A DNA stretch of 64,000 nt from Neobacillus sp. PS3-34 (GCF_030915465.1 NZ_CP133267.1:4453001-4517000), one strand, 5' to 3'; shown: positions 27,329 through 37,357, counted from the first letter of the stretch. The notes: generated by a model not told the origin, from the sequence alone. Translations and numbers: made by a program.

Positions 27329-28114
27329 ATGGCGAGAGAACTGATTTTTTCATTTGCAGCATTCTTTATGTTGTCTTTGACGGCAATTACGGGAGTTTTT
27401 GCAAATGAGGAACATTCCAAAATCATAACGATTTCTAAAGATTCGGTTGACATAACAGGGGATGGGAAAAAAGATGCCGTTTATATGCAGGCTATACCAT
27501 ATCAGGATGAACATTCATTTTTAAAAAGCATTCTTGTCGATATAAAGGCTTCAAATGGAAAAAATTTAAAAATAAGGCTGGATAGTGGGATTCACCCGAC
27601 AATATCTTTTCCTGACTTGAATCATGATGGTGTGAAGGATTTGTTCATTGTCATACCAACAGGGGGCAGCGGCGGCATCCTGCAGGGCTATTTATATACA
27701 CTGAAGGGATTTGTTTTAAAGGATTTAACTATTCCTAAAGCTTTAGAAATCGAAAGCCATTTTTTAAATGGATATAAAGCAGAAATTAATATAAAAGCAA
27801 CAGGAAAAACGTATCAATTCGATTTGAGAGACAGAAAGAAACAGTATGACCTGCTTGGATTATATCGCTCAGGCAGATTGAATGAGCCAACCGAGCTAAT
27901 GGTTCAAGGATATTCCGTGCTTAAACCAATCTCCCTGCCTGGACAAATGAAAGGACTAAGGGCTATCCAAAGGATTAGTGGCATCGCCAATTCAGATACT
28001 ATCGGTATCGTCGAATCCGTATGGGCTTTAAAGAATAACATTTGGAACCTGGAAAGAGTTTCTGTTCTTGAAGAAAAAAATAAACAGCAAGGCGACAGGA
28101 AAGAAAAACCTTAG
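27329..28114 (+). CDS. Secreted protein with FG-GAP/VCBS-like calcium repeats
   Basis: 261-residue exported protein. Residues 1-25 are a signal peptide (hydrophobic FAAFFMLSLTAITGVFA, AxA-type site). Two Ca-binding-like loops follow, DITGDGKKDAV and DLNHDGVKDLF, as in FG-GAP or VCBS repeats. The rest has no recognised motif. GGGAGGG precedes the ATG. It is probably a surface or spore-envelope protein; function unknown. Confidence 0.72.
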   Translation: MARELIFSFAAFFMLSLTAITGVFANEEHSKIITISKDSVDITGDGKKDAVYMQAIPYQDEHSFLKSILVDIKASNGKNLKIRLDSGIHPTISFPDLNHDGVKDLFIVIPTGGSGGILQGYLYTLKGFVLKDLTIPKALEIESHFLNGYKAEINIKATGKTYQFDLRDRKKQYDLLGLYRSGRLNEPTELMVQGYSVLKPISLPGQMKGLRAIQRISGIANSDTIGIVESVWALKNNIWNLERVSVLEEKNKQQGDRKEKP

Positions 28115-28190
28115 GCGTTTGTCACGAATTATGAAATGTAAAATATAATAACGGTAAGCATGTTAATGATTGAAAGGGGTAATGCTTGCC

Positions 28191-28679
28191 ATGAGTATGT
28201 TCATTCCTTCAAAATTAACAGTTCATTTTTTGGCTCCTGCTACACAATTTAGGCCAGTAGAGGGGCGTAAGTACACATTAACTCATTCAGATACAACAGG
28301 CCAACTATTCCTAAGTGTTGGTAATTTCTTTGATTACTCAGCTATTAATCCTAAGTTCAGGGATGAGGTTTTTGCCGAGTGGGTACCACAGCTGGGTGAA
28401 TTCACATTATGCGGTAAGGTATATATAAGCGGCGGCGAATTTGATGAAAAGTATGCAAAAGTGAGATTTATGATCTTTAAAAAGGAGCTGGATTTAGCCC
28501 TAAAGGCTATTTTTTATGGGGATCAGATCTTTTTTTCGTATTTTCCATGGCTCCTCGATGCACCCATTTATATACATTTTGAATCTGTTTTTCCTGAATT
28601 TAATCAGATCCTATTTTTTGGAACACCACGACATTATTTAAATGGGTTGAGAGAAGAGACATATCAAAAACACAGGTGA
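28191..28679 (+). CDS. Staygreen-family protein
   Basis: 162-residue protein of the staygreen family, named for plant SGR, which removes Mg from chlorophyll a. Conserved stretches RKYTLTHSDTTGQLFLSVG, NPKFRDEVFAEW and HFESVFPEFN are visible. Start at 28191 (AAAGGGG 11 nt upstream) gives MSMFIPSKLTVHFLAP. This organism shows no photosynthesis genes, so a chlorophyll role is unlikely; another tetrapyrrole or metal chelate may be the substrate. Hairpin terminator follows. Confidence 0.85.
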   Translation: MSMFIPSKLTVHFLAPATQFRPVEGRKYTLTHSDTTGQLFLSVGNFFDYSAINPKFRDEVFAEWVPQLGEFTLCGKVYISGGEFDEKYAKVRFMIFKKELDLALKAIFYGDQIFFSYFPWLLDAPIYIHFESVFPEFNQILFFGTPRHYLNGLREETYQKHR

Positions 28680-28695
28680 ATCTGTGTTTTTTTTG
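28670..28695 (+). terminator. Terminator of the staygreen gene
   Basis: ACACAG and CTGTGT pair across a 6-nt loop that includes the stop codon; eight Ts follow. Confidence 0.85.
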
Positions 28696-28752
28696 TCGTC
28701 TAGGAAATTATAAAATTAAATGATGTGAATAACTTCTTCAAGTTGTATTAAT

Positions 28753-28869
28753 CTAGCTCCAGCACCCAGCCCCTCGGGGTCATAAGCCAAATCACTCCAG
28801 AAATCAGGATTTCCTGCGTGATTCGTCTTATGCCTGTCGGGGCTAACCAGGGCGCTTGCGCCTTTTGTT
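28753..28869. repeat. REP-like palindromic element
   Basis: Nested inverted repeats: AGCCCC with GGGGCT, CATAAG with CTTATG and ATCAC with GTGAT fold into one long imperfect hairpin, ending in GGCGCTTGCGCC. The layout matches a repeat seen widely between Bacillaceae genes. Non-coding. Confidence 0.7.
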
Positions 28870-29041
28870 CATGTAACAAATTAGAACTAATCCCAATTTG
28901 ATTTTGCAAATGGAGGATATACAATATAATATTATTATGTAAACTGAGATTAATAACAATCAGGTATCTAATTGCTGGAACAAAACGTACTGAACAGTTA
29001 ATTGTAATCATTAGAAGAAAATAAACAATAATTTAGATATT

Positions 29042-29419
<378 letters not shown>

Positions 29420-29636
29420 GTATAAAAAAATAGGTCAATTAATGACCCCTTTCTATCTAGACGCGTAACCTAAAAATACCCTCTATAGTGACACAATCAT
29501 TTTGAACTACATTATTGCTTCCATTTGGGTGCGCATTGTTCTTATTTTATCAGGTTTTTGTTTGAATTCCGCCAGTCAAAATGATTAATTTAATAAGACT
29601 TTGGACGTTAAGTATTTTTTGACTCAAAATAAGTTA

Positions 29637-29676
29637 CAAAAAAAACGTTTAGAAAGCTCAAAGTCTTTCTAAACGT
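29637..29676 (-). terminator. Terminator of the ABC exporter operon
   Basis: Perfect 12-bp stem (29645-29656 with 29665-29676); read leftward it is followed by a run of T residues. Confidence 0.9.
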
Positions 29677-29683
29677 CTCAACA

Positions 29684-31584
29684 CTACCCAACATTTTTAA
29701 TCCTACCATTACCAGTAAACTGACTATTATACAAATCAGCATAAAACCCGCCGTGAGCTAACAGCTCCTTATGATTTCCTTTTTCTATCACACTTCCATT
29801 GTTCATCACGAGAATCAGATCTGCATCTCGAATCGTCGATAACCGATGCGCGATGATAAAACTCGTGCGTCCTTTCATCAGATGGTTCATGGCGCGCTGG
29901 ATTTGTACCTCTGTACGCGTATCCACGCTGCTGGTTGCTTCATCTAATATTAGGATGGCAGGGTTTGCTAAAATCGCCCTTGCTATCGTTAGTAGCTGTT
30001 TCTGTCCTTGAGAGATATTAGACGCTTCCTCGTTTAAAACCGTATCATAGCCATCAGGCAGCGTGCGAATAAAATGGTCGGCATTGGCCGCTTGTGACGC
30101 AGCAATAATTTCTTCTTCTGTTGCTCCCTCTCTACCATAGGCAATATTGTCACGAATCGTGCTATTAAACAACCACGTGTCCTGTAGTACCATACCAAAT
30201 GATCTTCTAAGGTGGTCGCGCTTTAACTCCCTGATATCCACACCATCTATTAAAATCCTGCCTTTGTTGATTTCATAAAAACGCATCAATAAATTAATGA
30301 GTGTAGTTTTACCAGCACCTGTTGGTCCTACAATCGCTACCGATTGCCCTTGTTCCACATCAATATTCATGTTTTCGATTAATAGTTCGTTTTCTTTATA
30401 CCCGAAAGAAACATGTTCAAATTTTACATCACCTTTAGGAGAGTTAATCCCCTGAGCTTCAATAGATTCTGGTACCTCCTCGTTTTCGTCTAATATTTCA
30501 AACACCCGCTCCGCACTTGCAATCGTTGACTGGATCACGTTTGCAATAGAGGCTGTTTGAGCAATTGGTTGTGAAAACTGTCTGGCATATTGGATAAAAG
30601 CTTGAATATCACCAATTTCAATCACCTTTTTTGTGACTAAAAGCCCACCAGCTACGGATACCAAGACATACCCAATATTATTTATAAAAGACATTAAAGG
30701 CATAATCATTCCTGATACAAATTGTGCTTTCCATCCAGCTTGGTAGAGCGTTTCATTTATCTCCTCAAACTGTTCGATGGACTTTCGTTCATGCCCAAAC
30801 ACCTTAATGACTTTATGACCTGTATACATTTCTTCTACATGCCCATTTAGCTGACCGAGTGATTTTTGCTGCCCTTTGAAGAAAAGTTGAGACTTTTTCG
30901 CAATTTTTGCAGTGGCAATAAAACTCAGCGGAAGCGTCACAATAACGATAAGTGTCATCAACGGACTAATCGAAAGCATCATAATGATTACTCCAATTAA
31001 CGTGACAACTGAAGTGATTAATTGGGTTAAGCTTTGCTGTAAAGTAGTACTGATATTATCAACATCATTGACAGCGCGACTTAGGATTTCCCCATGTGTC
31101 CTTGAATCAAAGTATTTAAGCGGCAGTCTATTAAGCTTTTCTTCCACTTCATTACGCAGATGATAGACGGTTTTTTGTGCTACTCCCGCCATAATATACT
31201 GCTGAATATAGGCAAAAATCCCACTCAATAGGTAAAGGCCGATTAATAAAATGATGATATGACCGATATAATCAAAATCTATTTTTGCGCCAGGTACCCC
31301 TCTCATCTTCATCATCAAGCCTTCAAACAGCTTTGTTGTTGCCTTTCCCATTATTTTGGGGCTGACAATAGCGAATACCGTACTGATCATTGCGGTTAGT
31401 AATACGGAAAGAAGCTGCAGTTTATATGGTCTTAAGTATCCTATTAATCTTTTAAGGGTTCCTTTAAAATTCTTTGCTTTTTGGACAGGCATCCCCATGG
31501 CCATTGGCCAAATCCTCCACCTGGTCCTGGTCTTCGTGGTCCAGCCCCTAGTCCAGCGTTCTGATTTTTTTCCTCTCTACTCAT
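29684..31584 (-). CDS. ABC exporter half-transporter, second subunit (frameshifted near N-terminus)
   Basis: Type IV ABC exporter subunit: six membrane helices then an ATPase with GPTGAGKTTLINLL (Walker A), ISQGQKQLLTIARA (signature) and LDEATSSVD (Walker B). About 633 residues when read from ATG 31584, which overlaps the stop of the first subunit by 4 bp (ATGA). The first ~25 residues (MSREEKNQNAGLGAGPRRPG) are in another frame; one missing base in GG at 31506-31507 rejoins them to MAMGMPVQKAKNFKGTLKRL. It forms a heterodimeric multidrug-type exporter with its neighbour. The translocated drug is unknown. Confidence 0.9.
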
Positions 31585-33306
31585 GCGATTTCCTCCTCTG
31601 AAAGCTGAGACATCACAATTTCACGATAGACCGGACTTGTTTCCAACAGCTCTTTATGTGTTCCAATCCCTGAGATTTGGCCATTGTCTAAAACAATGAT
31701 CTGATTTGCATCCATAATCGTACTCACCCGCTGGGCAACGATTAATACAGTAGAATCAACCGTTTCTTGTTTTAAGGCAGCCCTGAGCTTGGCATCTGTT
31801 TTAAAGTCCAATGCAGAGAAACTATCATCAAAAATATAAATCTCTGGTTTGCGCACTAGTGCACGGGCAATGGATAAGCGCTGTTTCTGTCCTCCTGAAA
31901 CATTTGTTCCCCCTGGGCAATCATCGCATCAAAGCCATCATCCATTGCAGAAATAAATTCAGTTGCTTGAGCAATGTCAGCGGCATACCTAACTTCATCG
32001 TCCGTTGCAGCTTTTTTTCCATATCGAAAATTTTCCGATATCGTTCCTGTAAAAAGCACGGCCTGCTGTGGGACAAAACCAATCTTTTCCCGGAGACGTT
32101 CCTGCGACATTTTACGAACATCAACACCATTTACCAAGATTGTACCGCTATCCACATCATAAAAACGAGGAATCAAATTAACAAGTGTTGATTTTCCAGA
32201 GCCTGTTCCGCCTATTATAGCGGTTACCTTACCAGGCTCCATTTTAAAAGAAATATTCTCGATCGCTGGCATTTCTGCACCAGGATAACTAAAGGAGACA
32301 TCTTTAAATTCTACCTGACCTCGCACGTCTTCCGCGGATAAAGAAACAGACGGATCGTTAATATCTGCTACTGTATCAAGCACCTCGTTAATTCTCACAG
32401 CTGAAACAGAGGCCCGTGGAATCATGACAAACATCATAGATAGCATAAGAAATGAGAACATAATTTGCATCGCATATTGAATAAATGCCATCATATCTCC
32501 GACCTGCATGTGGCCATTGCTAATACGAAGACCACCGAACCAGATGATGGCGACAGTTGAAAGATTAAGGACGACCATCATAATTGGCATCATGGCCGCC
32601 ATGATTTTGTTTACTTTTATAGCGGTTTGCGTTAAGTCCCAGTTTGCTTCATTAAACCTCCTTTTCTCGTATTCAATCCGATTGAATGAGCGAATGACGC
32701 GAATTCCCGTTAAGTTTTCGCGTAAAACACGGTTAAGCTTATCAAGTTTTACCTGCATAGCTTTAAATAGCGGGATACCTTTTCTAGCGATAATAACGAT
32801 TGAAAGCACTAGAACAGGTAAAGAAACTGCAAGTACTAACGTCAATTTCGCATCCTTGGAATAAGCCATTATGATCCCGCCAATACACATCATTGGGGCC
32901 ATGGCCATCATCCTCAGTATCATCACGAGAACCTGCTGGATTTGGGTAATGTCGTTTGTTGTTCTTGTAATCAATGAAGCTGTACCAAGTTGATCAAATT
33001 CATGTAAGGAAAAATTGCTTACGTGAGAAAATACCTTTGAGCGCATTAATTTTCCAAAACCCGAGGCTGCCTTCGCTGAAAAAAGCTAGCTGCAATCGAA
33101 CAAATCATCCCTCCAGATGCCACGAGCAGCATAAAGCCCCCAATTTTCCATATGTAGTCCGTATCTCCTGTTACGACGCCCTTGTCAACAATATCGGACA
33201 TTAACGTTGGCAAATAAAGCTCAGCTAATGACTGGAGGAGGACAAGGACAAGAACCAAGTAGATTGGAAGTTGAAATGCTTTTAGATATTTTGTTAATTT
33301 TAACAA
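31581..33306 (-). CDS. ABC exporter half-transporter, first subunit (two frameshifts)
   Basis: Type IV ABC exporter subunit of about 575 residues if repaired. Present in order: first helices (MLKLTKYLKAFQLPIYLVLV), the rest of the membrane domain, Walker A GGTGSGKSTLVNLI, the signature SGGQKQRLSIARA split by a frameshift, and FDDSFSALDFKTD. Break 1 is an A6 run at 33079-33084 that needs A7. Break 2 is a C5 run at 31909-31913 that needs C6. Both are homopolymers, so the gene is probably intact in the cell. FDDSFSALD replaces the usual LDEATSALD glutamate, typical of the degenerate site in a heterodimer. Confidence 0.88.
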
Positions 33307-33326
33307 GATTGTTCCCTCCTACCTGA

Positions 33327-33776
33327 TTATCGACTTACATCATTAAAATATTGTTGGACTTTAAAAAGTAAATCTGCAAGATGCTTACTTTCTTCTTCTC
33401 CTAAATAATCAACCAATCCAGTAAAGGTTTCAGTAAATGCCTTTCTTCCATCCTCGGTTGCTTTAATGCCTGCTGGTGTAAGCTTTATTTTTACAGCTCT
33501 TCGATCCTCAGCATCTACAGTACGTTCGATTAAACCATCTCTTTCAAGTACATTGATAATTTGAGTAATGGTTGGGGGTGTCACCTGCAGCAGTTGACTT
33601 ATTTCCGACACCTTCATCTCGGTATTTTTCGCATTTGCTTCCCGGTAAATGGCGATAAGCACTCTAAATTCACTTGGATTAAAACCAGCTACTTTTTTAT
33701 CGTGCCAACCCGTTTTTCTGAATTGCATAAAGGATTGAAGAAGCTTATGTGCCGTACTACTTTCAATATTAGCCAT
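33327..33776 (-). CDS. MarR-family regulator of the ABC exporter
   Basis: 149-residue winged-helix repressor. The recognition region TEMKVSEISQLLQVTPPTITQIINVLERDGLIER and wing DRRAVKIKLT are typical of MarR. Start at 33776 (MANIESS) is preferred because AGGTGAT lies upstream. It is the first gene of the operon and sits next to a perfect inverted repeat, so it most likely represses itself and the exporter and responds to a drug. Confidence 0.9.
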   Translation of the reverse strand: MANIESSTAHKLLQSFMQFRKTGWHDKKVAGFNPSEFRVLIAIYREANAKNTEMKVSEISQLLQVTPPTITQIINVLERDGLIERTVDAEDRRAVKIKLTPAGIKATEDGRKAFTETFTGLVDYLGEEESKHLADLLFKVQQYFNDVSR

Positions 33777-33797
33777 AATAATCACCTCTTTTCTAAA

Positions 33798-33834
33798 ATA
33801 CTTAGGTAACTAAATTATTTATATACCTAAGTAT
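33798..33834. promoter_or_regulatory. MarR operator
   Basis: Perfect 11-bp inverted repeat ATACTTAGGTA (33798-33808) and TACCTAAGTAT (33824-33834), 15-bp spacer, 22 nt upstream of the marR start codon. Confidence 0.78.
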
Positions 33835-34034
33835 ATTCTCGTTAAGAAACCTCGTCAAATTAAAGAAAAAGAATCTCTTTCAGCACAAAAAAACACAGGT
33901 TTTTTCCTGTGCTTTCTTTGTTATGGGTGTCTTTTTGTCAGATTTTTATCAATACAGCGGTTGGTAAGCCATTGAAAGGCAGTACACTATAATGCGAACC
34001 TTAATATAACCATTTATGAGAACATACTTTCTTA

Positions 34035-34043
34035 TGGTATACT
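34035..34043 (+). promoter_or_regulatory. Promoter of the type I toxin mRNA
   Basis: Extended -10: TGG then TATACT at 34038-34043; a weak -35 (TTATGA, 34014-34019) lies 18 bp upstream. Start near 34050 would put the pairing segment 34062-34071 close to the 5' end. Confidence 0.6.
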
Positions 34044-34112
34044 TAGGAAGTACAGTAAATTGCAGGGTGGGCGGCGACCTTCCTCCATTTCTTTGGAAAG
34101 GAGGTGCCGCTT

Positions 34113-34208
34113 ATGGTTACTTATGAAGCAATGAACCTGGTAATATCTTTTGCCACTCTAATTGTTGCAGTAATCGCAATAGGTGTTTCTTTAAACAAAA
34201 AGAAATGA
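34113..34208 (+). CDS. Holin-like type I toxin peptide
   Basis: 31-residue peptide: short head MVTYEAMNLVIS, a single membrane helix (FATLIVAVIAIGVSL) and a lysine tail (NKKK). This is the layout of holin-like toxins (TxpA-type), which damage the membrane when over-expressed. A very strong AAAGGAGGTG site precedes the ATG but can pair with CCTCC at 34082-34086. The mRNA 5' end (34062-34071) can pair with its 3' part (34209-34218, 10 bp, one G.U), a control used by this class. An antisense RNA overlaps the 3' end. Confidence 0.85.
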   Translation: MVTYEAMNLVISFATLIVAVIAIGVSLNKKK

Positions 34209-34340
34209 CCTACCCTGCATCCGCTAATGTTTGAGTAGGTCATTTCTATTCACACTTTTGGCCGCTGCACTTCACGCAGCTTACTGTACATTGAGCTTCC
34301 AGTTTCAGCTGGGAGCTCTTTTTTATCATATGGAATGTCT
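34193..34340 (-). ncRNA. Antisense antitoxin RNA (RatA-like)
   Basis: Minus-strand promoter TTTACA (34375-34370), 17-bp spacer, TATAAT (34352-34347) directs transcription leftward from about 34340. It would end at a perfect 13-bp hairpin (34247-34235 with 34213-34201) followed by Ts, near 34193. The RNA of about 148 nt is complementary to the 3' end of the toxin mRNA over roughly 135 nt. Size and ends are inferred from sequence. Confidence 0.75.
34301..34328 (+). terminator. Toxin mRNA terminator
   Basis: GAGCTTCCAG pairs with CTGGGAGCTC (10 bp, one G.U), 6-nt loop, T6. Confidence 0.85.
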
Positions 34341-34625
34341 ACTTAAATTATAATAAATAATACTCTCAATGTAAACTTATTAGGATTTATGTTTCAAATT
34401 CAATTCGATATATTATTTTTAATATATTTTTCTAATACTAAAAATACCATCTCGATAAAGGCAGCTTACCGACGAGAGATTTCCAAAATAGGCTTCCCTG
34501 GCGCAACGCTCATTAAAATAAACGTTGAGGGTAAAATATTAAATATCAACGGAACTGCTTATACCGTCCTTTTATATAAACCACTTCGAATTATTTACAA
34601 AATTTTATTATTCCTTTAAGTTTTT

Positions 34626-34668
34626 AATAAATTTCGGTAATATAATATTTAGTAAACCGAAATTTATT
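34626..34668. promoter_or_regulatory. Operator over the MFS exporter promoter
   Basis: Perfect 13-bp inverted repeat AATAAATTTCGGT (34626-34638) and ACCGAAATTTATT (34656-34668) with a 17-bp spacer holding TATAAT (34641-34646). From 34341 to 34625 I see no supported gene apart from the antitoxin promoter. Confidence 0.78.
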
Positions 34669-34689
34669 TAAGAAAGAAGGTTCCTTACC

Positions 34690-35907
34690 TTGAATCAGAA
34701 GGAGACCGGAAAACGTAATTTATTCATTATGTGGTTTGCCAACTTCTTTGTTGCCGGCAGTATGACGATGGTCATGCCTTTTATTTCGTTGTATATCGAG
34801 TCGTTTGGAAATTTTCCGGAGAAGTATGTTCAGCATTGGTCAGGGTTAACGTTTGCAGTTACATTTGTCTCTGCCTTTCTCTTCTCACCTGTATGGGGGA
34901 AAATTGGTGACCGATATGGACGAAAAAAAATCCTGATCTTTTCCGGATTAGGAATGGGGATATCCATTTTCTTAATGGGATTTGTTCACTCAGTTTGGGA
35001 ATTATTCTTTCTGCGCTTTTTTATGGGCTTTTTCTCGGGTTTTATTCCAATGTCACAAGCTTTTATCTCAACGCAAACTCCAAAACAGATAGCCGGACGT
35101 GTACTAGGTACATTGCAAACCGGCAGTATTACTGGTTCATTGTTAGGGCCAATGCTTGGCGGAATTCTTGCTGATTCCCTTGGCTATGCCACCACTTTTA
35201 AATGGACATCTATTTCTATCTTTATCTCGGCACTTCTTGTTATAGCCACAAAGGAATATCGAATTGACGTTGATAAAAAAGGTACGAAATCGCATTATTC
35301 AAGTAAGGAAGTTTTTTCACATATCATCCGGAATCCCATATTACTAACTGTCTTGCTTATCTCTGCACTTGTGCAAATCGCCCACTTCAGCATTCAGCCG
35401 ATCTTATCTTTATTTGTCAGTGATTTGCATGGAAAAACAAATGTAGCGTTTTACTCCGGGATTGCGTTTTCCGCGGCGGGTCTTGGAAATTTACTGATGT
35501 CGAGGAGCTGGGGGAAAATAGCAGATCGTTATGGCTATATCAAAATACTCGTTATCCTTCTATTCTTGGCTGGAATCGTCTACCTGCCAGGAGCTGCTGT
35601 AACCCAGCTTTGGCAGCTGGTGATTATCCGCTTTGCACTTGGGATCACAATTGGAGGCATCATTCCTGTCAGAATTGCCTACATAAGGCAAGAAGCTCCG
35701 ATTGCAATGCAAGGTGAAGTACTTGGTTACAATACGAGCCTCCGCTTCCTTGGCAATGTTTTTGGACCGATGCTTGGCGGTTTTGTTTCTGGTTACTATG
35801 GGTTTTCGGCAGTTTTTGTCAGCACAAGTACATTGTTGATTTTAAGTGGTGTAATCCTTTTATTATCTATGCTCAGGCATCCTAAGCTGGTTAAACATAC
35901 AGCCTGA
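34690..35907 (+). CDS. MFS multidrug exporter (DHA1, MdtG/YttB-like)
   Basis: 405-residue, 12-helix major facilitator exporter. Motif A WGKIGDRYGRKK lies between helices 2 and 3, a second copy WGKIADRYGY in the C-half, and motif C GSLLGPMLGG in helix 5. TTG start 34690 with AAGAAGG 9 nt upstream. Drug export by proton antiport is the expected role; the substrate is not readable. Promoter is covered by a perfect inverted repeat, so an unseen TetR- or MarR-type repressor is likely. Confidence 0.88.
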   Translation: MNQKETGKRNLFIMWFANFFVAGSMTMVMPFISLYIESFGNFPEKYVQHWSGLTFAVTFVSAFLFSPVWGKIGDRYGRKKILIFSGLGMGISIFLMGFVHSVWELFFLRFFMGFFSGFIPMSQAFISTQTPKQIAGRVLGTLQTGSITGSLLGPMLGGILADSLGYATTFKWTSISIFISALLVIATKEYRIDVDKKGTKSHYSSKEVFSHIIRNPILLTVLLISALVQIAHFSIQPILSLFVSDLHGKTNVAFYSGIAFSAAGLGNLLMSRSWGKIADRYGYIKILVILLFLAGIVYLPGAAVTQLWQLVIIRFALGITIGGIIPVRIAYIRQEAPIAMQGEVLGYNTSLRFLGNVFGPMLGGFVSGYYGFSAVFVSTSTLLILSGVILLLSMLRHPKLVKHTA

Positions 35908-35910
35908 ACA

Positions 35911-35940
35911 AAAAAAGACCCACTTGACTGGGTCTTTTTT
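35911..35940 (+). terminator. MFS gene terminator
   Basis: AAAAAAGACCCA (35911-35922) pairs with TGGGTCTTTTTT (35929-35940), 6-nt loop. Confidence 0.9.
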
Positions 35941-36058
35941 TATTCTATAAAATGTCACTATTAAATCTGTATAGAAACAAATGTTCTATCTTGTATTTTA
36001 AGCATAAAATTATAAATTTACTCAAAAGAATCTTCCGAAATGGCTTACTACTTCCCCA

Positions 36059-36639
36059 TTATTTCTTATTGATGATCTTGTCGATAATCCCATATTCGAG
36101 TGCTTCCTGAGCGCTCATAAAGTAATCCCGGTCCGTATCCTTTGCTACTTTTTCAACCGGCTGGCCGGTCCGCTCTGAAATGATACTGTTAATATGTTCC
36201 CGCAGCTTCAAAATTCTTCGGGCGGAGATTTCAATTTCCGTCGCCTGCCCCCTTGCGCCTCCTAGCGGCTGGTGAATCATAATTTCACTGTTCGGAAGAG
36301 CATATCTCTTCCCCTTTGTTCCCGCAAGAAGCAGCATGGCTCCAAATGAGGCAGCCATCCCGATGCAAATCGTGCTGATTTCTGGTTTAATATGCTCCAT
36401 CGTATCAAAAATGGCAAAGCCTGCCGTCGTGGACCCACCTGGGCTATTAATATAAATAGAGATGTCTTTTTCAGGATTATCAGCTTCAAGAAACAGTAGC
36501 TGGGCAATCACACTATTTGCTACCTGGTCGTTTATTTCATCACCAATGATGACAATACGATCCTTTAACAAACGGGAATAAATATCGTACGAACGTTCCC
36601 CCTGTTAGATTGTTCAATTACATATGGTATGGTACCCAT
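36059..36639 (-). CDS. ClpP-family serine protease paralogue, frameshifted near N-terminus
   Basis: ClpP peptidase of about 193 residues. The catalytic Ser is in [10 protein letters not shown], His in MIHQPLGG and Asp in DTDRDYFMS. The N-terminus [20 protein letters not shown] begins at ATG 36639 (AGGAGGAAC upstream) but is out of frame with the rest; a G5 run at 36598-36602 needs G6. It follows the sigma-factor gene by 16 nt in the same direction, so it is a paralogue under special control, not the main ClpP. It needs a Clp ATPase from elsewhere. Confidence 0.9.
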
Positions 36640-36655
36640 TTAAGTTCCTCCCTTT

Positions 36656-37357
36656 TTATGCTGCCATGCAATATAGGCTGAGAGGTGAGCCGGAGTGGTT
36701 TGGCTTAGCCAGCTTTGGAACTTCTGCCAACAGTGGGATACGTGAAATGGAGTCAATTAATATGCCAGGGTCCTGGGATTCAAGTGATTTGTAAAGCAGA
36801 TCAGACAGCAATTCCTTCTCTTCTTCACTCCAGAAGGAATCAGTGGATTGAAGAAGGCTTTGTTTTTCTAGCCGGTTCTTTGATCGGTGCAGTAAAGATT
36901 TCACCGCTGTCTCAGTAGTGGACAATAAACCGGCAATTTCCTTTGCTTGAAAGTTAAATCCTTCTTTCAACATAAAGATAACGGCCTGTTTTGGGGTCAG
37001 ATTGTTTATCAAGAGCTTCACAATATCAATTAACATACCAGGTCTGGATGTATCTTGCCTTTCAATAACATCCCCCTCAATCCCGACAACCTCATGCTTT
37101 CTCTTTCTCAGGGTGTCAATCCAATGGTGGTAAGCAATTTTGTTCAAAAGCGAAGGGGTTAATTGGGATGGATGGTAAGACTGAATTCCCTTCAATAGGG
37201 CTTCTTGGACAAGATCATCTGCTTCCCAATTGTTTTTGGTGAGAAAACGGGAATATCTATGCACACCTTCATATAATTCAGCTAAATCAATTTGACTTGC
37301 AATATGTTTGACCCTTTCTTCGCAAAACAAGCTTCTGCTGGCAGTCATTCTGTTCAC
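36656..37357 (-). CDS. Sigma-70 family RNA polymerase sigma factor
   Basis: 233-residue sigma-factor-like protein. Region 2 is visible as LVQEALLKGIQSYHP and NKIAYHHWIDTLRKRK; region 4 as LTPKQAVIFMLKEGFNFQAKEIAGLL ... TAVKSLLHRSKNRLE. An extra C-terminal tail of about 70 residues is present. It is operonic with a ClpP paralogue, suggesting it controls or is controlled by proteolysis. No anti-sigma gene is adjacent. Could equally be classed as ECF-like. Confidence 0.85.
   Translation of the reverse strand: MNRMTASRSLFCEERVKHIASQIDLAELYEGVHRYSRFLTKNNWEADDLVQEALLKGIQSYHPSQLTPSLLNKIAYHHWIDTLRKRKHEVVGIEGDVIERQDTSRPGMLIDIVKLLINNLTPKQAVIFMLKEGFNFQAKEIAGLLSTTETAVKSLLHRSKNRLEKQSLLQSTDSFWSEEEKELLSDLLYKSLESQDPGILIDSISRIPLLAEVPKLAKPNHSGSPLSLYCMAA

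Noticed and set aside
28748-29011. 87-codon minus-strand open frame
   Set aside because: It lies across the REP-like palindrome, lacks a ribosome site and has no protein-like character.
34389-34619. 76-codon plus-strand open frame upstream of the MFS gene
   Set aside because: No ribosome site, odd composition, and it overlaps no conserved motif; left as unannotated intergenic sequence.
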